Shown here piece by piece: positions 15,554 through 23,519 of a DNA stretch of 28,679 bases; positions within the stretch are counted from its first letter, which is position 1; each line of letters opens with the position of its first letter. The DNA is from Actinomycetes bacterium (GTDB lineage: Bacteria > Actinomycetota > Actinomycetes > Mycobacteriales > Mycobacteriaceae). Made by a program: the position numbers and the translations under genes. The stretch lies in assembly GCA_023416315.1 (NCBI GenBank), contig JAEZIA010000028.1, positions 1 to 28,679 on the forward strand, in the 5' to 3' direction. The notes under the pieces were generated by a model. It made no database searches. It was not told the DNA's origin and was given only the letters and a program-made list of their open reading frames with translations.

Positions 15554-17030
15554 TCGGGTAGGCGATTTGCGTCGGGCTCGAACGCCCACGTAGCCAACGG
15601 CTTTCCGCTGTCCACCACCGTGATCGCTCGGCCTCCCCCGCGCGCTGCAACGCCGCCCCGGACGCGGCGATACCGCCTGCCTCCTTGGCGACTTCACTCA
15701 GTCTGGCCGCCTCGTTGACCGGATCACCCATGACGGTGTACTCGTAGCGGCGCGGATCACCGACGTTACCTGCAACGACCACACCCGCAGAGACGCCGAT
15801 ACCGGCTGATAGCTGCGCGGAGCCGCTGCCCAATGTGGTCGCGAGGTGCCGGGCTGCCGCAAGGGCGTCGCCAGCAGGATCGGAAGTCGCCTCCGGCGCA
15901 CCGAACACTGCCAGTATCGCGTCGCCCAAGAACTTGTTGACCCATCCGCGGTGGTGTTCGACCACATCGACGGCAACGGCGAAAAAGTCGTTGAGCGCAG
16001 CGACGAATACCTGAGGCTCGACGCCGGATGCCAAGCGTGTCGAGCCGATGACATCGACGAAGAGCACCGCCACTTCGCAGTTGATCCCACCCATGACCGG
16101 GCCCGACTCACTCTGCTCGGCGAGCCGTGCGACGTCCCGGCCAACCTGACGGGCAAAGATGTCGCGCAGGCGTTCGCGCTCACGCAATCCACCCGCCATC
16201 GAGTTGAAACCGGCTTGCAGTAGACCAAGTTCGGAGGCGTCGAACACCGACACACTTGCGTCGTAGTCACCGCGAGCGATACGGTCCATGCCTGCGCGTA
16301 CCGCCTCGATGGGGTCGGCGTTGGTAGCAGCGGTGAAGACAGTGATGGTCAGTCCGCTGATCACCGCTGCGCCGCCGAGTGCCAGCACCGCCACAGCGAG
16401 CCGATCACCCGGATAGTCCACGACAAGCGCGCTCGCGGCGACCAGCAACAGCATCAGCAGCGGGACACCGGTACCGATCACCCACGCCGCGACGGCCCGC
16501 ATCCGCAACCCAGGTCGGCGTGGTCGGGTCGGCGGGTGAGCGGTGAGGACCGGGGCGACGAACGGGCGCAGCACTCTGGTGCACCACCAGTACGTCAGTG
16601 TCGCGGTGACGACGCCACCGAGCAGTGTCGAGACGCCTAACGTCGTAGCCAGCCAGGGTCTCTCGACGTTGACCGCGATCAGCAGCACACTCGCGGTGGT
16701 CCACACGAGTGCGTTGATCGCCGTCAACCGGGTTGGAATCCTCAGCAGCGCGCGGTGGCGCACCGCGGTGGTGGCTGCGGTCGGCACCGTCACCCAGCGG
16801 AGCCCGCAGACGCATCCGATCGGCACGGCGACCACCACATACAACGCCGCGGCGACCACGTTGACGCGAAGGACCAGCGGGTCGCTCAGCGCCGCACCGG
16901 TGGGAAGTCCTCGTGACGACAGCACACCGATCACCGACGCGCCGACCATGCTGGGTACGAGCGCGCCGATTGCCAGGGCCGTACGAGCGGCCGGGCTGAC
17001 CGCGAACTCCCGACCGTGAAGTACCTTCAT
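15516..17030 (-). CDS. Membrane class III adenylyl cyclase with HAMP domain, 504 aa
   Basis: Six hydrophobic segments (about 15-37, 53-76, 103-121, 128-149, 178-204, 211-235), then a HAMP linker (about 238-290) and a class III cyclase domain (about 317-470). Catalytic residues are complete: metal Asp326 in VLFVDVIGS and Asp370 in KFLGDAI, adenine-selecting Lys366 and Asp436, and transition-state Asn439 and Arg443 in GDPVNEAAR. This indicates ATP cyclisation to cAMP rather than GTP use. The architecture matches the Rv1318c/Rv1319c/Rv1320c/Rv3645 type. ATG 17030 follows the SMP30 stop by four bases, making it the last gene of a catabolic operon, an unusual place for a signalling enzyme. Confidence 0.93.
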   Translation of the reverse strand: MKVLHGREFAVSPAARTALAIGALVPSMVGASVIGVLSSRGLPTGAALSDPLVLRVNVVAAALYVVVAVPIGCVCGLRWVTVPTAATTAVRHRALLRIPTRLTAINALVWTTASVLLIAVNVERPWLATTLGVSTLLGGVVTATLTYWWCTRVLRPFVAPVLTAHPPTRPRRPGLRMRAVAAWVIGTGVPLLMLLLVAASALVVDYPGDRLAVAVLALGGAAVISGLTITVFTAATNADPIEAVRAGMDRIARGDYDASVSVFDASELGLLQAGFNSMAGGLRERERLRDIFARQVGRDVARLAEQSESGPVMGGINCEVAVLFVDVIGSTRLASGVEPQVFVAALNDFFAVAVDVVEHHRGWVNKFLGDAILAVFGAPEATSDPAGDALAAARHLATTLGSGSAQLSAGIGVSAGVVVAGNVGDPRRYEYTVMGDPVNEAARLSEVAKEAGGIAASGAALQRAGEAERSRWWTAESRWLRGRSSPTQIAYPITPYSSSAGQDC

Positions 17031-17034
17031 CGGC

Positions 17035-17973
17035 TCAGCTCGAGACTGTGAGCGCAGAACGCCAGTCATCGATGGCGACCAGCCGGCCCGACGACGCGAG
17101 CGTGAGATACAGGGTGTGCTGGTCCGCACTCAGAGTCATGTTGGTGGTCATCGGGTCGTCGGTGGTGATGGCGCCGAGCAGTTGGCCCGCCGCTGAGAAT
17201 ACCGTCACTCCACCGGCTCCCAATGTCGCGACGACGATCGTGCCGTCACCGGCGACGCATAGTCCGTCCGCCCCACCGATATTCAATGGGCCACCGCTCG
17301 GCACAGTCGCCAGACCGCGCGCTGCGGCCACCCGCCCGGGCGCGGCCAGTCGAAACTCCCACACTCGCCTGGTCCTGGTTTCGGCGACATAGACCAGCGA
17401 GCCGTCGGGTGACAATGCGACGCCGTTCGGCATCTCCAGGGGATACACGACTTCAGTCAGCCTGCCGTCGGGAGTCCCGTAGAGCAGACCGGTCAGCGCG
17501 CGGCTTCGCCCGTGTGTCGTCCCCCCGTCGGTCAGATAGAAGCCGCCATGGTGGTCGACACACACATCACTGGGACGGACCAAGGGCAGCGTGCGGCCGT
17601 CGAGCGCGACGAATTCGGTGGCCAATGTCTGGACCTGTCCATTGAGGGTGACGATCTGCAGCTGAGGCGGGACCGGCTCGGCAGCCGGTCCGACCGGCCG
17701 AAACAACTGCGCACAGCCGTCGAAGTCGTACGGCCAAGCGCCGATTCCGAAGGTCGATCCGCCGTTCTGACAGACCACGAGCCGGCCGTCGGGCAGTTGC
17801 GCGACTCCATTCGGGCCACCCCCCACATCGGCGACCAGATCAATCGCCCCCTCCGGCCGAACCCGAGAGATGCGCCCCGCCGCCATCTCGGACAGCACGA
17901 CGGATCCGTCGGGGAGTGCGACGGGACTCTCCGGAAAGGCCAGTCCGTCGGCCACGCAGCGCATACCGGTCAC
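17035..17973 (-). CDS. SMP-30/gluconolactonase-like beta-propeller protein, 312 aa
   Basis: Six-bladed propeller of the SMP-30/gluconolactonase/LRE family. Repeated blade motifs include ALPDGSVVLSEMAAGRISRV, GGPNGVAQLPDGRLVVCQNGG, LVRPSDVCVDHHGGFYLTDGG, EMPNGVALSPDGSLVYVAET and GGADGLCVAGDGTIVVATLG. Acidic and Asn residues in the PNG loops are the expected calcium ligands. Members hydrolyse lactones, so a ring-oxygenated intermediate is a fair guess. The start is GTG at 17973, giving a GTGA overlap with the SnoaL stop like other junctions here; ATG at 17964 is an alternative three codons in. No signal peptide is seen from either start. Confidence 0.88.
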   Translation of the reverse strand: MTGMRCVADGLAFPESPVALPDGSVVLSEMAAGRISRVRPEGAIDLVADVGGGPNGVAQLPDGRLVVCQNGGSTFGIGAWPYDFDGCAQLFRPVGPAAEPVPPQLQIVTLNGQVQTLATEFVALDGRTLPLVRPSDVCVDHHGGFYLTDGGTTHGRSRALTGLLYGTPDGRLTEVVYPLEMPNGVALSPDGSLVYVAETRTRRVWEFRLAAPGRVAAARGLATVPSGGPLNIGGADGLCVAGDGTIVVATLGAGGVTVFSAAGQLLGAITTDDPMTTNMTLSADQHTLYLTLASSGRLVAIDDWRSALTVSS

Positions 17974-18485
17974 AGGATAGACCGCCACCAGTCCGCGAAT
18001 ACCGGGTCTTCGAGCGGGATGTCGCCAACCCCGGTTTGGCTCGCCGGCCAGTCGGCCGCGGGCTGCGCCAGCGGCGACCGCTCGTGCTGCGCCCCGTACC
18101 ACAGCCGGTGCCGCCGATGGGCGAACAGCCAGCGCCCGTCGACCCGTTCGTACCGGTCGTCGTATCTGATCAGTTGGTCCACGAAACCGTCCACGCGAGT
18201 CTGGGCATAGCAGTGCGCCCACACCTGTCCGGTGGCCCGGTCGTCGTCCTGGAATTCGATGAGATGGTTGGCAACCAGGATCACGGCGAAGAGGCTTCCG
18301 CTCAAACTTTCGGCCATCAACCGGCGCAATCCGTCCGGCCCCTGGCCGAACTCGCCGAACCGAGCGCGCGGGGAGAACAGCTCTGCCATCTCATCGATGT
18401 CACGAGTCTCGATCGCGCGGGCGTAACGCACTGGCAAGGACCGGATCTCGTCACGCGCCAAGAGGGCGGACATCGGATCGCGCAC
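17970..18485 (-). CDS. SnoaL-like (NTF2-fold) protein, 171 aa
   Basis: Cone-fold protein with ARDEIRSLPVRYARAIETRDIDEMAELFSPRARFGEFGQG near the N-terminus and VDGFVDQLIRYDDRYERVDGRWLFAHRRHRLWYG later, both typical of SnoaL_4 proteins. The family includes isomerases, cyclases and hydroxylases without cofactors, and specific activity is not readable. GTG 18485 lies three bases past the SDR stop; ATG 18473 (MSALLARDE) is a credible alternative. It is the second SnoaL protein in the window, the other being at 4266, and both are next to redox or VOC genes. The stop overlaps the SMP-30 start. Confidence 0.87.
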   Translation of the reverse strand: MRDPMSALLARDEIRSLPVRYARAIETRDIDEMAELFSPRARFGEFGQGPDGLRRLMAESLSGSLFAVILVANHLIEFQDDDRATGQVWAHCYAQTRVDGFVDQLIRYDDRYERVDGRWLFAHRRHRLWYGAQHERSPLAQPAADWPASQTGVGDIPLEDPVFADWWRSIL

Positions 18486-18488
18486 AGC

Positions 18489-19274
18489 TCAACCGCCCGT
18501 CACGCTGATGTCTTGGCCGGTGACCGCCGACGAAGCGTCGGACGCCAGCCACATCGACACCTCGGCGACCTCGTCGGGCTGGACCAACCTGCCGATCTTG
18601 TTCAGCGCGGCCAGCCGCTGTCTGAGCTCACCGGGGTCGACGCCCTCCTCGCGAGCACGGCGCCCGACGTAGTTGTCGAACAACTCACCGGCCACGCTTC
18701 CGATCACGAGCGTGTTGACGCGGATTCCGCTCGGCCCGACCTCGAGTGCGAGCGTCTGGGCCAGCGCGCTCAGACCGAGCTTGGCAGCAGCATAGTGCGC
18801 CTTGCGGGGCTGGACATTTCGCGCCGCAGCCGACGACATGAACTGAATGTTGCCACACGCCGCGGGAATCATCGCCTGGCACAGCGCTTCTCGGGTAAGA
18901 ACCATAGGCGCTATCAGGTTGGTCGCGAGCACATCCTGCCAATTGTCGACGGTCGCCTCCGCCACCTGTTGGTCGCTGCCCGGCACCGCGGCATTGTTGA
19001 TCAGCACATCGAGACGTCCCCAGCGATCCAACACACCGGCGACCAGCTCGCGACATTGCTGCTCGTCTCGGATGTCGACGACGTGAGTGGACGCGGCCCC
19101 GCCCTCGTCGGCGATAGCGCCCGCGGTGATCGCGAGTTCATCGCTCCTGCGGGCTACCAGAGCGACGTTCGCGCCGCGCCGTGCGTACCGACGGGCGAGA
19201 ACGCGACCGATGCCGCCACTGGCACCGGTGATCACCACGGTCCGCCCCGAGACGTCGACACCCATCGAACTCAC
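18489..19274 (-). CDS. Short-chain dehydrogenase/reductase, 261 aa
   Basis: Classical SDR: TGASGGIG (17-24) for the dinucleotide, NNAA at 93-96, Ser147/148 in FMSSAAAR, Tyr161 and Lys165 in YAAAK, and an Arg-rich stretch after strand 2 (ARRSDE) that points to NADP preference. The C-terminal AVTGQDISVTGG is normal. The start GTG overlaps the preceding SDR stop (GTGA). An in-frame ATG three codons in (SSM) is possible. It would act together with the upstream SDR on hydroxyl/keto interconversions of the same substrate class. Confidence 0.93.
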   Translation of the reverse strand: MSSMGVDVSGRTVVITGASGGIGRVLARRYARRGANVALVARRSDELAITAGAIADEGGAASTHVVDIRDEQQCRELVAGVLDRWGRLDVLINNAAVPGSDQQVAEATVDNWQDVLATNLIAPMVLTREALCQAMIPAACGNIQFMSSAAARNVQPRKAHYAAAKLGLSALAQTLALEVGPSGIRVNTLVIGSVAGELFDNYVGRRAREEGVDPGELRQRLAALNKIGRLVQPDEVAEVSMWLASDASSAVTGQDISVTGG

Positions 19275-20092
19275 CCGTCCAGCAGCATCTTCGCCATCGG
19301 TGTACCGGCCGGAAAAGCCTCGGTGATACCGGCGCTCAGATATCCCGAATCGGTGATCATCGTGATGCCGTTCACCACAGCGGCCGCATCACTGCACAGG
19401 AACAACAGCGGGTAGGCCTGCTCCATCGGCGTCGCGGCCGACACACCCACCTGCTCTCGGTAGTCGGCACCGAAGTCCAGCCAGAGCTCGGCATTCGCCT
19501 GCGCCAGCGGTGTATCGGTGGGGCCGGGGCAGATGGCGTTGATGCGGATGCCGTCGGAGATGAAAGCCATGGCCTCCCGCGCGACGTAGGCACAGACCGC
19601 CTGCTTGGTGAACATGTAATGGGCGCACCCGTTGTCGACAGCCCAGGCCGCGGCGCGATCGAAGTCGGTGATGTCAAGGAACTCGTTGAGCTGGGCCAAG
19701 TTCGACCGCCAGGCCAACCCTGCCGCCGAGGAGATGAAGCCGATCGCGGAACCCCGCCGCAGCATGCCGCCGGCCCTGAGCCGGTCGATGAGATAGCGGT
19801 GCCCGATGAAGTTGATCCGTTCGATCCCTACCCCGTCGGCCACACCGGCACACGCCAGCACGGCATCGACCCGACCGCCGCACTCAGCCACGGCCGCATC
19901 GATGCTCGCCGCGTCGGCGAGGTTGACACGGATTGCCCGAACGCCGGGCAGGTCGATGTCGGCGTAGTCCAGCACTACCACCTCGGCGCCGGCGTCGACG
20001 GCCAACTGCGCGGCGGCATTGCCCATCCCGGTCGCACCGCCCACGACCAGTACCCGCTTACCACCGTACGAAAAGGCGTCGAACAAGCTCAC
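19271..20092 (-). CDS. Short-chain dehydrogenase/reductase, 3-alpha-HSD/carbonyl-reductase type, 273 aa
   Basis: The N-terminus VLVVGGATGMGNAAAQL has the dinucleotide motif, Asp42 after strand 2 (VVLDYAD) suggests NAD, and the catalytic set is Ser121/122, Tyr159 and Lys163 (YMFTK). A long insert between Ser and Tyr (about 123-158) and the ACAGVADG strand recall the 3-alpha-hydroxysteroid dehydrogenase/carbonyl reductase group; this is a resemblance seen by eye. GTG at 20092 is chosen for its GGGAG site five bases upstream and the normal SDR N-terminus; the longer frame reaches into the operator. It is the first gene of a five-gene operon ending in the adenylyl cyclase. Confidence 0.9.
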   Translation of the reverse strand: MSLFDAFSYGGKRVLVVGGATGMGNAAAQLAVDAGAEVVVLDYADIDLPGVRAIRVNLADAASIDAAVAECGGRVDAVLACAGVADGVGIERINFIGHRYLIDRLRAGGMLRRGSAIGFISSAAGLAWRSNLAQLNEFLDITDFDRAAAWAVDNGCAHYMFTKQAVCAYVAREAMAFISDGIRINAICPGPTDTPLAQANAELWLDFGADYREQVGVSAATPMEQAYPLLFLCSDAAAVVNGITMITDSGYLSAGITEAFPAGTPMAKMLLDG

Positions 20093-20142
20093 ATTGGCTC
20101 CCGAGGTGTCGTGGCCGCGGTGGCCGGTTGGGGTTCCAAGCC

Positions 20143-20165
20143 TACACAAGGATACATATTGTGTA
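20143..20165. promoter_or_regulatory. Class I operator, perfect 7-bp dyad, between SDR operon and small gene
   Basis: TACACAA and TTGTGTA are exact inverted repeats around a nine-base spacer. The site agrees with 4705-4727 at 19 of 23 positions, including most of the spacer. It lies 50 bp before the SDR start and 13 bp before the ATG at 20179. Candidate -10 boxes overlap it: TATCCT leftward (20153 to 20148) and TACTGT rightward (20164-20169). Occupancy should repress both directions. Confidence 0.65.
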
Positions 20166-20178
20166 CTGTTGTTTACCG

Positions 20179-20469
20179 ATGAAAGTCGCTGGCAAATGCC
20201 AACAAGGACATGCGCTGCATGTACAGCCCGCGCTGGTCACGTCGGTCGGATTGGCGCATCTTGTGTATCCGACTGTCTTCGAGCCTCTCAACCGTGCGTT
20301 GGGCTTCCGGCACAACGCCCGTCGGCACGTATACCTTCACGGCCTGATTGAGATGTCGATCGGACTGCTGTCGGCCAGCTCGAGGACGCGGAGGTTCGCC
20401 GTGTTCGTCGGCGCCGGATACCTCTTCTACCTGTCGAGCCACGCCGTGTGCAGTCGAACTGCCCGCTAA
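20179..20469 (+). CDS. Small hydrophobic protein of unknown function, 96 aa
   Basis: ATG 20179 opens a 96-residue frame with three hydrophobic stretches: LVTSVGLAHLVYPTVFEPL, YLHGLIEMSIGLLSAS and FAVFVGAGYLFYLSSHAV. They are separated by Arg-rich loops, consistent with a small integral membrane protein. The first 15 residues include two Cys. No clear Shine-Dalgarno precedes it; a -10 candidate at 20164-20169 would start the mRNA within a few bases of the ATG. It is the gene closest to the best class I operator, so it is probably co-induced with the catabolic genes. A membrane or transport-accessory role is possible but unproven. It overlaps the convergent P450 stop by four bases. Confidence 0.65.
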   Translation: MKVAGKCQQGHALHVQPALVTSVGLAHLVYPTVFEPLNRALGFRHNARRHVYLHGLIEMSIGLLSASSRTRRFAVFVGAGYLFYLSSHAVCSRTAR

Positions 20470-21764
20470 GCACGAGTCAGGATGATCGGTAGGTACGTAG
20501 GTCCCCGCAGCGACGTATTCGTCGACCACTTTGCCTCCCCAGCCGAGTTGATGCCGGACGCCTGAGAAATCAGCTCACGTAACACGGCTTGGGCTTCCAT
20601 CCGGGCCAGTGGAGCACCGATGCACATATGAGCCCCGTAGCCGAATGCGATGTGGTTGCGGGGGTTTCGATCCGCCTGGAAGGCGTCCGGATTCGGGAAC
20701 ACCCGGGGATCTCGATTCGCAGCACCAAACGACAACAGGATTCGCGACCCAGCAGGGATCGTCACGTCGCCAACCCGGTAGTCGAGTCTGGTGTAACGGT
20801 ATAAATTCTGGATCGGACTCGAGATGCGCAGCTGCTCCTCGACCGCCATCGGGACGAGATCCGGTTTGGCCCTGATCATCTCGAATTGGTCCGGATGGGT
20901 GGCCAGCGTGTCGAACAGTCCGCCGAGCAGATTGGTCGTGGTTTCATTGCCGGCGATCAGCAACAGCATCGCGATGTGGAACAGCTGGTTGTCTGTCAGC
21001 GAACCGTCCTGCGCGTGCGCAAGCAGGCGCCCCATGACGGTGTCCGATTTCTTCAATCCGCCGGCGGCGAACTGCCGCATGAAGTAACGCTGCAATTGCA
21101 CAATCGAGCCGAGGGCCTTGGCGGAACGGGCAATTCCCTTGCGTGTCGGCTCGAAGTCGACGATGTGCATGCCCGCCTCGGACCACGCGCGGAATTGGGC
21201 AACGTCGGCGTCGGGTACCCCGAGGATGTGCGCGATCATCCGCACCGGCAAGGGGATGGTTAGCCGCTGCACCACGTCACAGCCGGGATTCGCCACAACC
21301 TCCGCAACCATCTCGGCTGCGAGTTTGTCGGTCATCTCCTGCCAACTCGCCATGGCCCCCTTACTGAAGCCGGGCTGAACTTGTTTGCGCAGGCGGGCGT
21401 GTTCTTCACCATCGGTCAAGACCAAGACCGGTGCCGCAATCTTCAACCGTGTCACGCCCTGTTCGCTGGTAACCGCATCGGTGTCGCGAAGAGCAGCTCG
21501 CACGTCCTCGTGGCGGCTCAGTATCCAGGTGGCTCGTCTGGGGTTGTAGTGCACGCGGCCCGTCCGATGCAGAGTCCGGTAGGCCTCGAAAGGCTCTGCG
21601 GCGGTGGCGCGGTCGAGTGGGTCGTAGTCGGTGTTGACCGCTCCTACCCAGCCCTGATGGCCGCGGCGCCAGGTTCGTACCGCGCCACCGAGGTTCAGCC
21701 GGGCCGCGGAGGCGAACGGGGTGAAGATGGCAGCCGAGGCACTCAACCGCTCATTCGCTGTCAC
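20466..21764 (-). CDS. Cytochrome P450 monooxygenase with N-terminal extension, 432 aa
   Basis: P450 with I-helix AGNETT (271-276), K-helix EQLR (310-313) and haem loop FGYGAHMCIG with Cys381 as ligand. About 45 residues precede the usual DPLDRATAAEPFEAYRTLHR start of the fold, rich in Ala and Arg (SAAIFTPFASAARLNLGGAVRTW); this could be an amphipathic membrane-associating segment. GTG 21764 overlaps the LLM stop (GTGA) and has AAGGAG six bases upstream, so the extension appears genuine. It is the last gene of the P450-crotonase-LLM-P450 operon and presumably oxidises a later intermediate of the same hydrophobic substrate. Confidence 0.94.
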   Translation of the reverse strand: MTANERLSASAAIFTPFASAARLNLGGAVRTWRRGHQGWVGAVNTDYDPLDRATAAEPFEAYRTLHRTGRVHYNPRRATWILSRHEDVRAALRDTDAVTSEQGVTRLKIAAPVLVLTDGEEHARLRKQVQPGFSKGAMASWQEMTDKLAAEMVAEVVANPGCDVVQRLTIPLPVRMIAHILGVPDADVAQFRAWSEAGMHIVDFEPTRKGIARSAKALGSIVQLQRYFMRQFAAGGLKKSDTVMGRLLAHAQDGSLTDNQLFHIAMLLLIAGNETTTNLLGGLFDTLATHPDQFEMIRAKPDLVPMAVEEQLRISSPIQNLYRYTRLDYRVGDVTIPAGSRILLSFGAANRDPRVFPNPDAFQADRNPRNHIAFGYGAHMCIGAPLARMEAQAVLRELISQASGINSAGEAKWSTNTSLRGPTYLPIILTRA

Positions 21765-22690
21765 GCCAAACTCCTTGAGCGATGGTGTGCGACGACAGTC
21801 GCACCGAACTCGTCGATCGCCTCGAGAGCCCGCGAGAGGCTGTCGCCGGGGACGCTGAGCTGAATCGCCGTGACCCCGAGCTTGGCGAGACGGTCGACCT
21901 CGTCGAGGTACGCGGCCGAATTGAATTCGGCTGTGCCCGGCGTCCCAGTCAGCCCATTGAAAGCGATGTCGACCGTCCCGATATCCCGGCCGATCGCATC
22001 GCAGCGGCGGCGCAGATCGTCGATGCCCGCAGCGAGGGCATCCTCGGCGTCCATGGTCGCCGTCCCGGTGACCTTGGCCAGGATGTCCGGCGCCGCGAAC
22101 GGGCACCAGCCGTCGCCGTGCGTCACCACCCGCCGGCGTGCGGCAGCGGTGTTGCCACCGACCCAGATCGGCGGGCAGGTGGCGGGGCGCGGATGGGCGG
22201 TGATGCCGCGGGCCTCGAAGTGCGAACCCGAAAAGCTCACCTCATCCTCGGTCCAGATCTGACGGATCAGCTGCAGCGCCTCATCGACCAGATCGCCACG
22301 CTGCTCGAAATCCACACCCAGGGCCGCGAATTCGCCCTTGAGGTAGCCAACACCGACCGCCAGCGTGAACCGCCCGCCGGACAACACGTCGACAGTGGCG
22401 CCAGCCTTGGCTACCAAGAACGGATTTCGATACGGGAGAACGACGAGATTCGGGATCAGCCGCAGCGTCGTGGTAACCGCGGCAGCGAATCCCAGGGCGA
22501 CGAACGGGTCGAGCGCGTCGTGACCGCCGGACTCCAGCCACCGTTGCGTGGGCGCGGGGTGATCGGTGAAGCCGAAGCCGTCAAAACCGGCCTTCTCCGC
22601 GGCGGCGGCCACTGCGGCCACACCCGATCCGGCGACCAGTTCCGGATGGTACGGGTGGGTGTGCATCGGGTGAGTCAGGATGAACCGCAC
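21761..22690 (-). CDS. LLM-class (luciferase-like) F420-dependent oxidoreductase, 309 aa
   Basis: TIM-barrel of the luciferase-like monooxygenase superfamily. Landmarks are EKAGFDGFGFTDHPAPTQRW, RLIPNLVVLPYRNPFLVAKAGATVDVLSGGR, VGVGYLKGEFAALGV, PPIWVGGNTAAARRRVVTHGDGW and the C-terminal LAKLGVTAIQL. These resemble the TIGR03619 F420-dependent group, common in mycobacteria, rather than FMN monooxygenases. GTG 22690 is chosen for the AAGGAA site upstream and the VRFILTHPMHTHPY N-terminus; the upstream frame is non-family sequence. It would reduce or oxidise an intermediate made by the neighbouring P450s and crotonase. It overlaps the downstream P450 by GTGA. Confidence 0.9.
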   Translation of the reverse strand: MRFILTHPMHTHPYHPELVAGSGVAAVAAAAEKAGFDGFGFTDHPAPTQRWLESGGHDALDPFVALGFAAAVTTTLRLIPNLVVLPYRNPFLVAKAGATVDVLSGGRFTLAVGVGYLKGEFAALGVDFEQRGDLVDEALQLIRQIWTEDEVSFSGSHFEARGITAHPRPATCPPIWVGGNTAAARRRVVTHGDGWCPFAAPDILAKVTGTATMDAEDALAAGIDDLRRRCDAIGRDIGTVDIAFNGLTGTPGTAEFNSAAYLDEVDRLAKLGVTAIQLSVPGDSLSRALEAIDEFGATVVAHHRSRSLA

Positions 22691-22718
22691 GTCGATTTCC
22701 TTCCGACACCGGCCGGCG

Positions 22719-23519
22719 TCAGCGACCCTCGAAGCGAGGCTCCCGCTTCTCCGCGAAGGCCGCGACGCCCTCCGCGACATCGGCGGTACCCGCCACCTGC
22801 TCGACAAGCAGAGCCTCGGTGGTGAAGGCGGCCGCCCGATCCACGTCGAGCGCCTGGTTGAGCATGGCCTTGGCCGCAGCGAGGGCCCGGGTCGGCCCAT
22901 TGGCCAACCGCAGCACCCATTCGGTGGCGGCATGCTCCAGCGCCTCGATGTCGGCCACCACTTTGTTCACCAGCCCGATGCGATGCGCCTCAGCGGCCGA
23001 GATCTCCTCGCCGAACAGGATCAGTTGCTTGGCGACGTTGAATGGCACCTTGCGGGTGAGCAGATACGCCGCGCCGCCGTCGGGCGCGAGGCCGCGCCGC
23101 ACGAATAGCTCGATCAGACGTGCACCCTCGGTGGCAATGATCAGGTCGCAGGCCAGCACCATGCTCGCGCCCACGCCCGCCGCGACGCCGTTAAGCGCGC
23201 AGATCACCGGTTTGTCGCAGTCGAGCAGCGCGGAGACCACCGCCTGCGATCCGCTGCGCAAGATCCGCGCAGCGTCGCCGGCCACCCGATCCTGGCTGGG
23301 GCGCATATTGGGATCGCGCAGGTTGGGACCCGTGCAGAAGTGCCGGTCGCCGCTTGCGGTGAACACCACGGCACGGATGTCGGGGTCACGCGATGCCGAC
23401 GCCAGGTTGTCGATCAGGTCGCGCTGCATGGCGCGGGTGACCGAGTTGCCCACTTCCGGGCGGTCGAGCACCAACCACAGCACTGCGCCGTCGGCGCGGA
23501 CGGTCAGGCCGGTGCTCAC
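22719..23519 (-). CDS. Enoyl-CoA hydratase/isomerase (crotonase) family, PDGG type, 266 aa
   Basis: Crotonase fold: DRHFCTGPNL and LNGVAAGVGASMVLACDLIIATEGARL form the oxyanion-hole segments. Both Glu residues of classical hydratases are missing: the first site reads IELFVRRGLAPDGG and the second AKQLILFGEEI. The Asp of PDGG is shared with PaaG-type enoyl-CoA isomerases, so double-bond isomerisation or an unusual lyase is more likely than simple hydration. The start GTG overlaps the P450 stop by GTGA, and 28 bp separate its stop from the LLM start. Confidence 0.9.
   Translation of the reverse strand: MSTGLTVRADGAVLWLVLDRPEVGNSVTRAMQRDLIDNLASASRDPDIRAVVFTASGDRHFCTGPNLRDPNMRPSQDRVAGDAARILRSGSQAVVSALLDCDKPVICALNGVAAGVGASMVLACDLIIATEGARLIELFVRRGLAPDGGAAYLLTRKVPFNVAKQLILFGEEISAAEAHRIGLVNKVVADIEALEHAATEWVLRLANGPTRALAAAKAMLNQALDVDRAAAFTTEALLVEQVAGTADVAEGVAAFAEKREPRFEGR

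Noticed and set aside
17916..19415. 499-codon rightward open frame
   Set aside because: It is antisense to three well-supported SDR, SnoaL and SMP30 genes and is Arg/Pro/His-rich low-information sequence typical of high-G+C shadow frames.
21782..22825. 347-codon rightward open frame
   Set aside because: Antisense to the LLM oxidoreductase, which has clear family motifs; the frame shows none.
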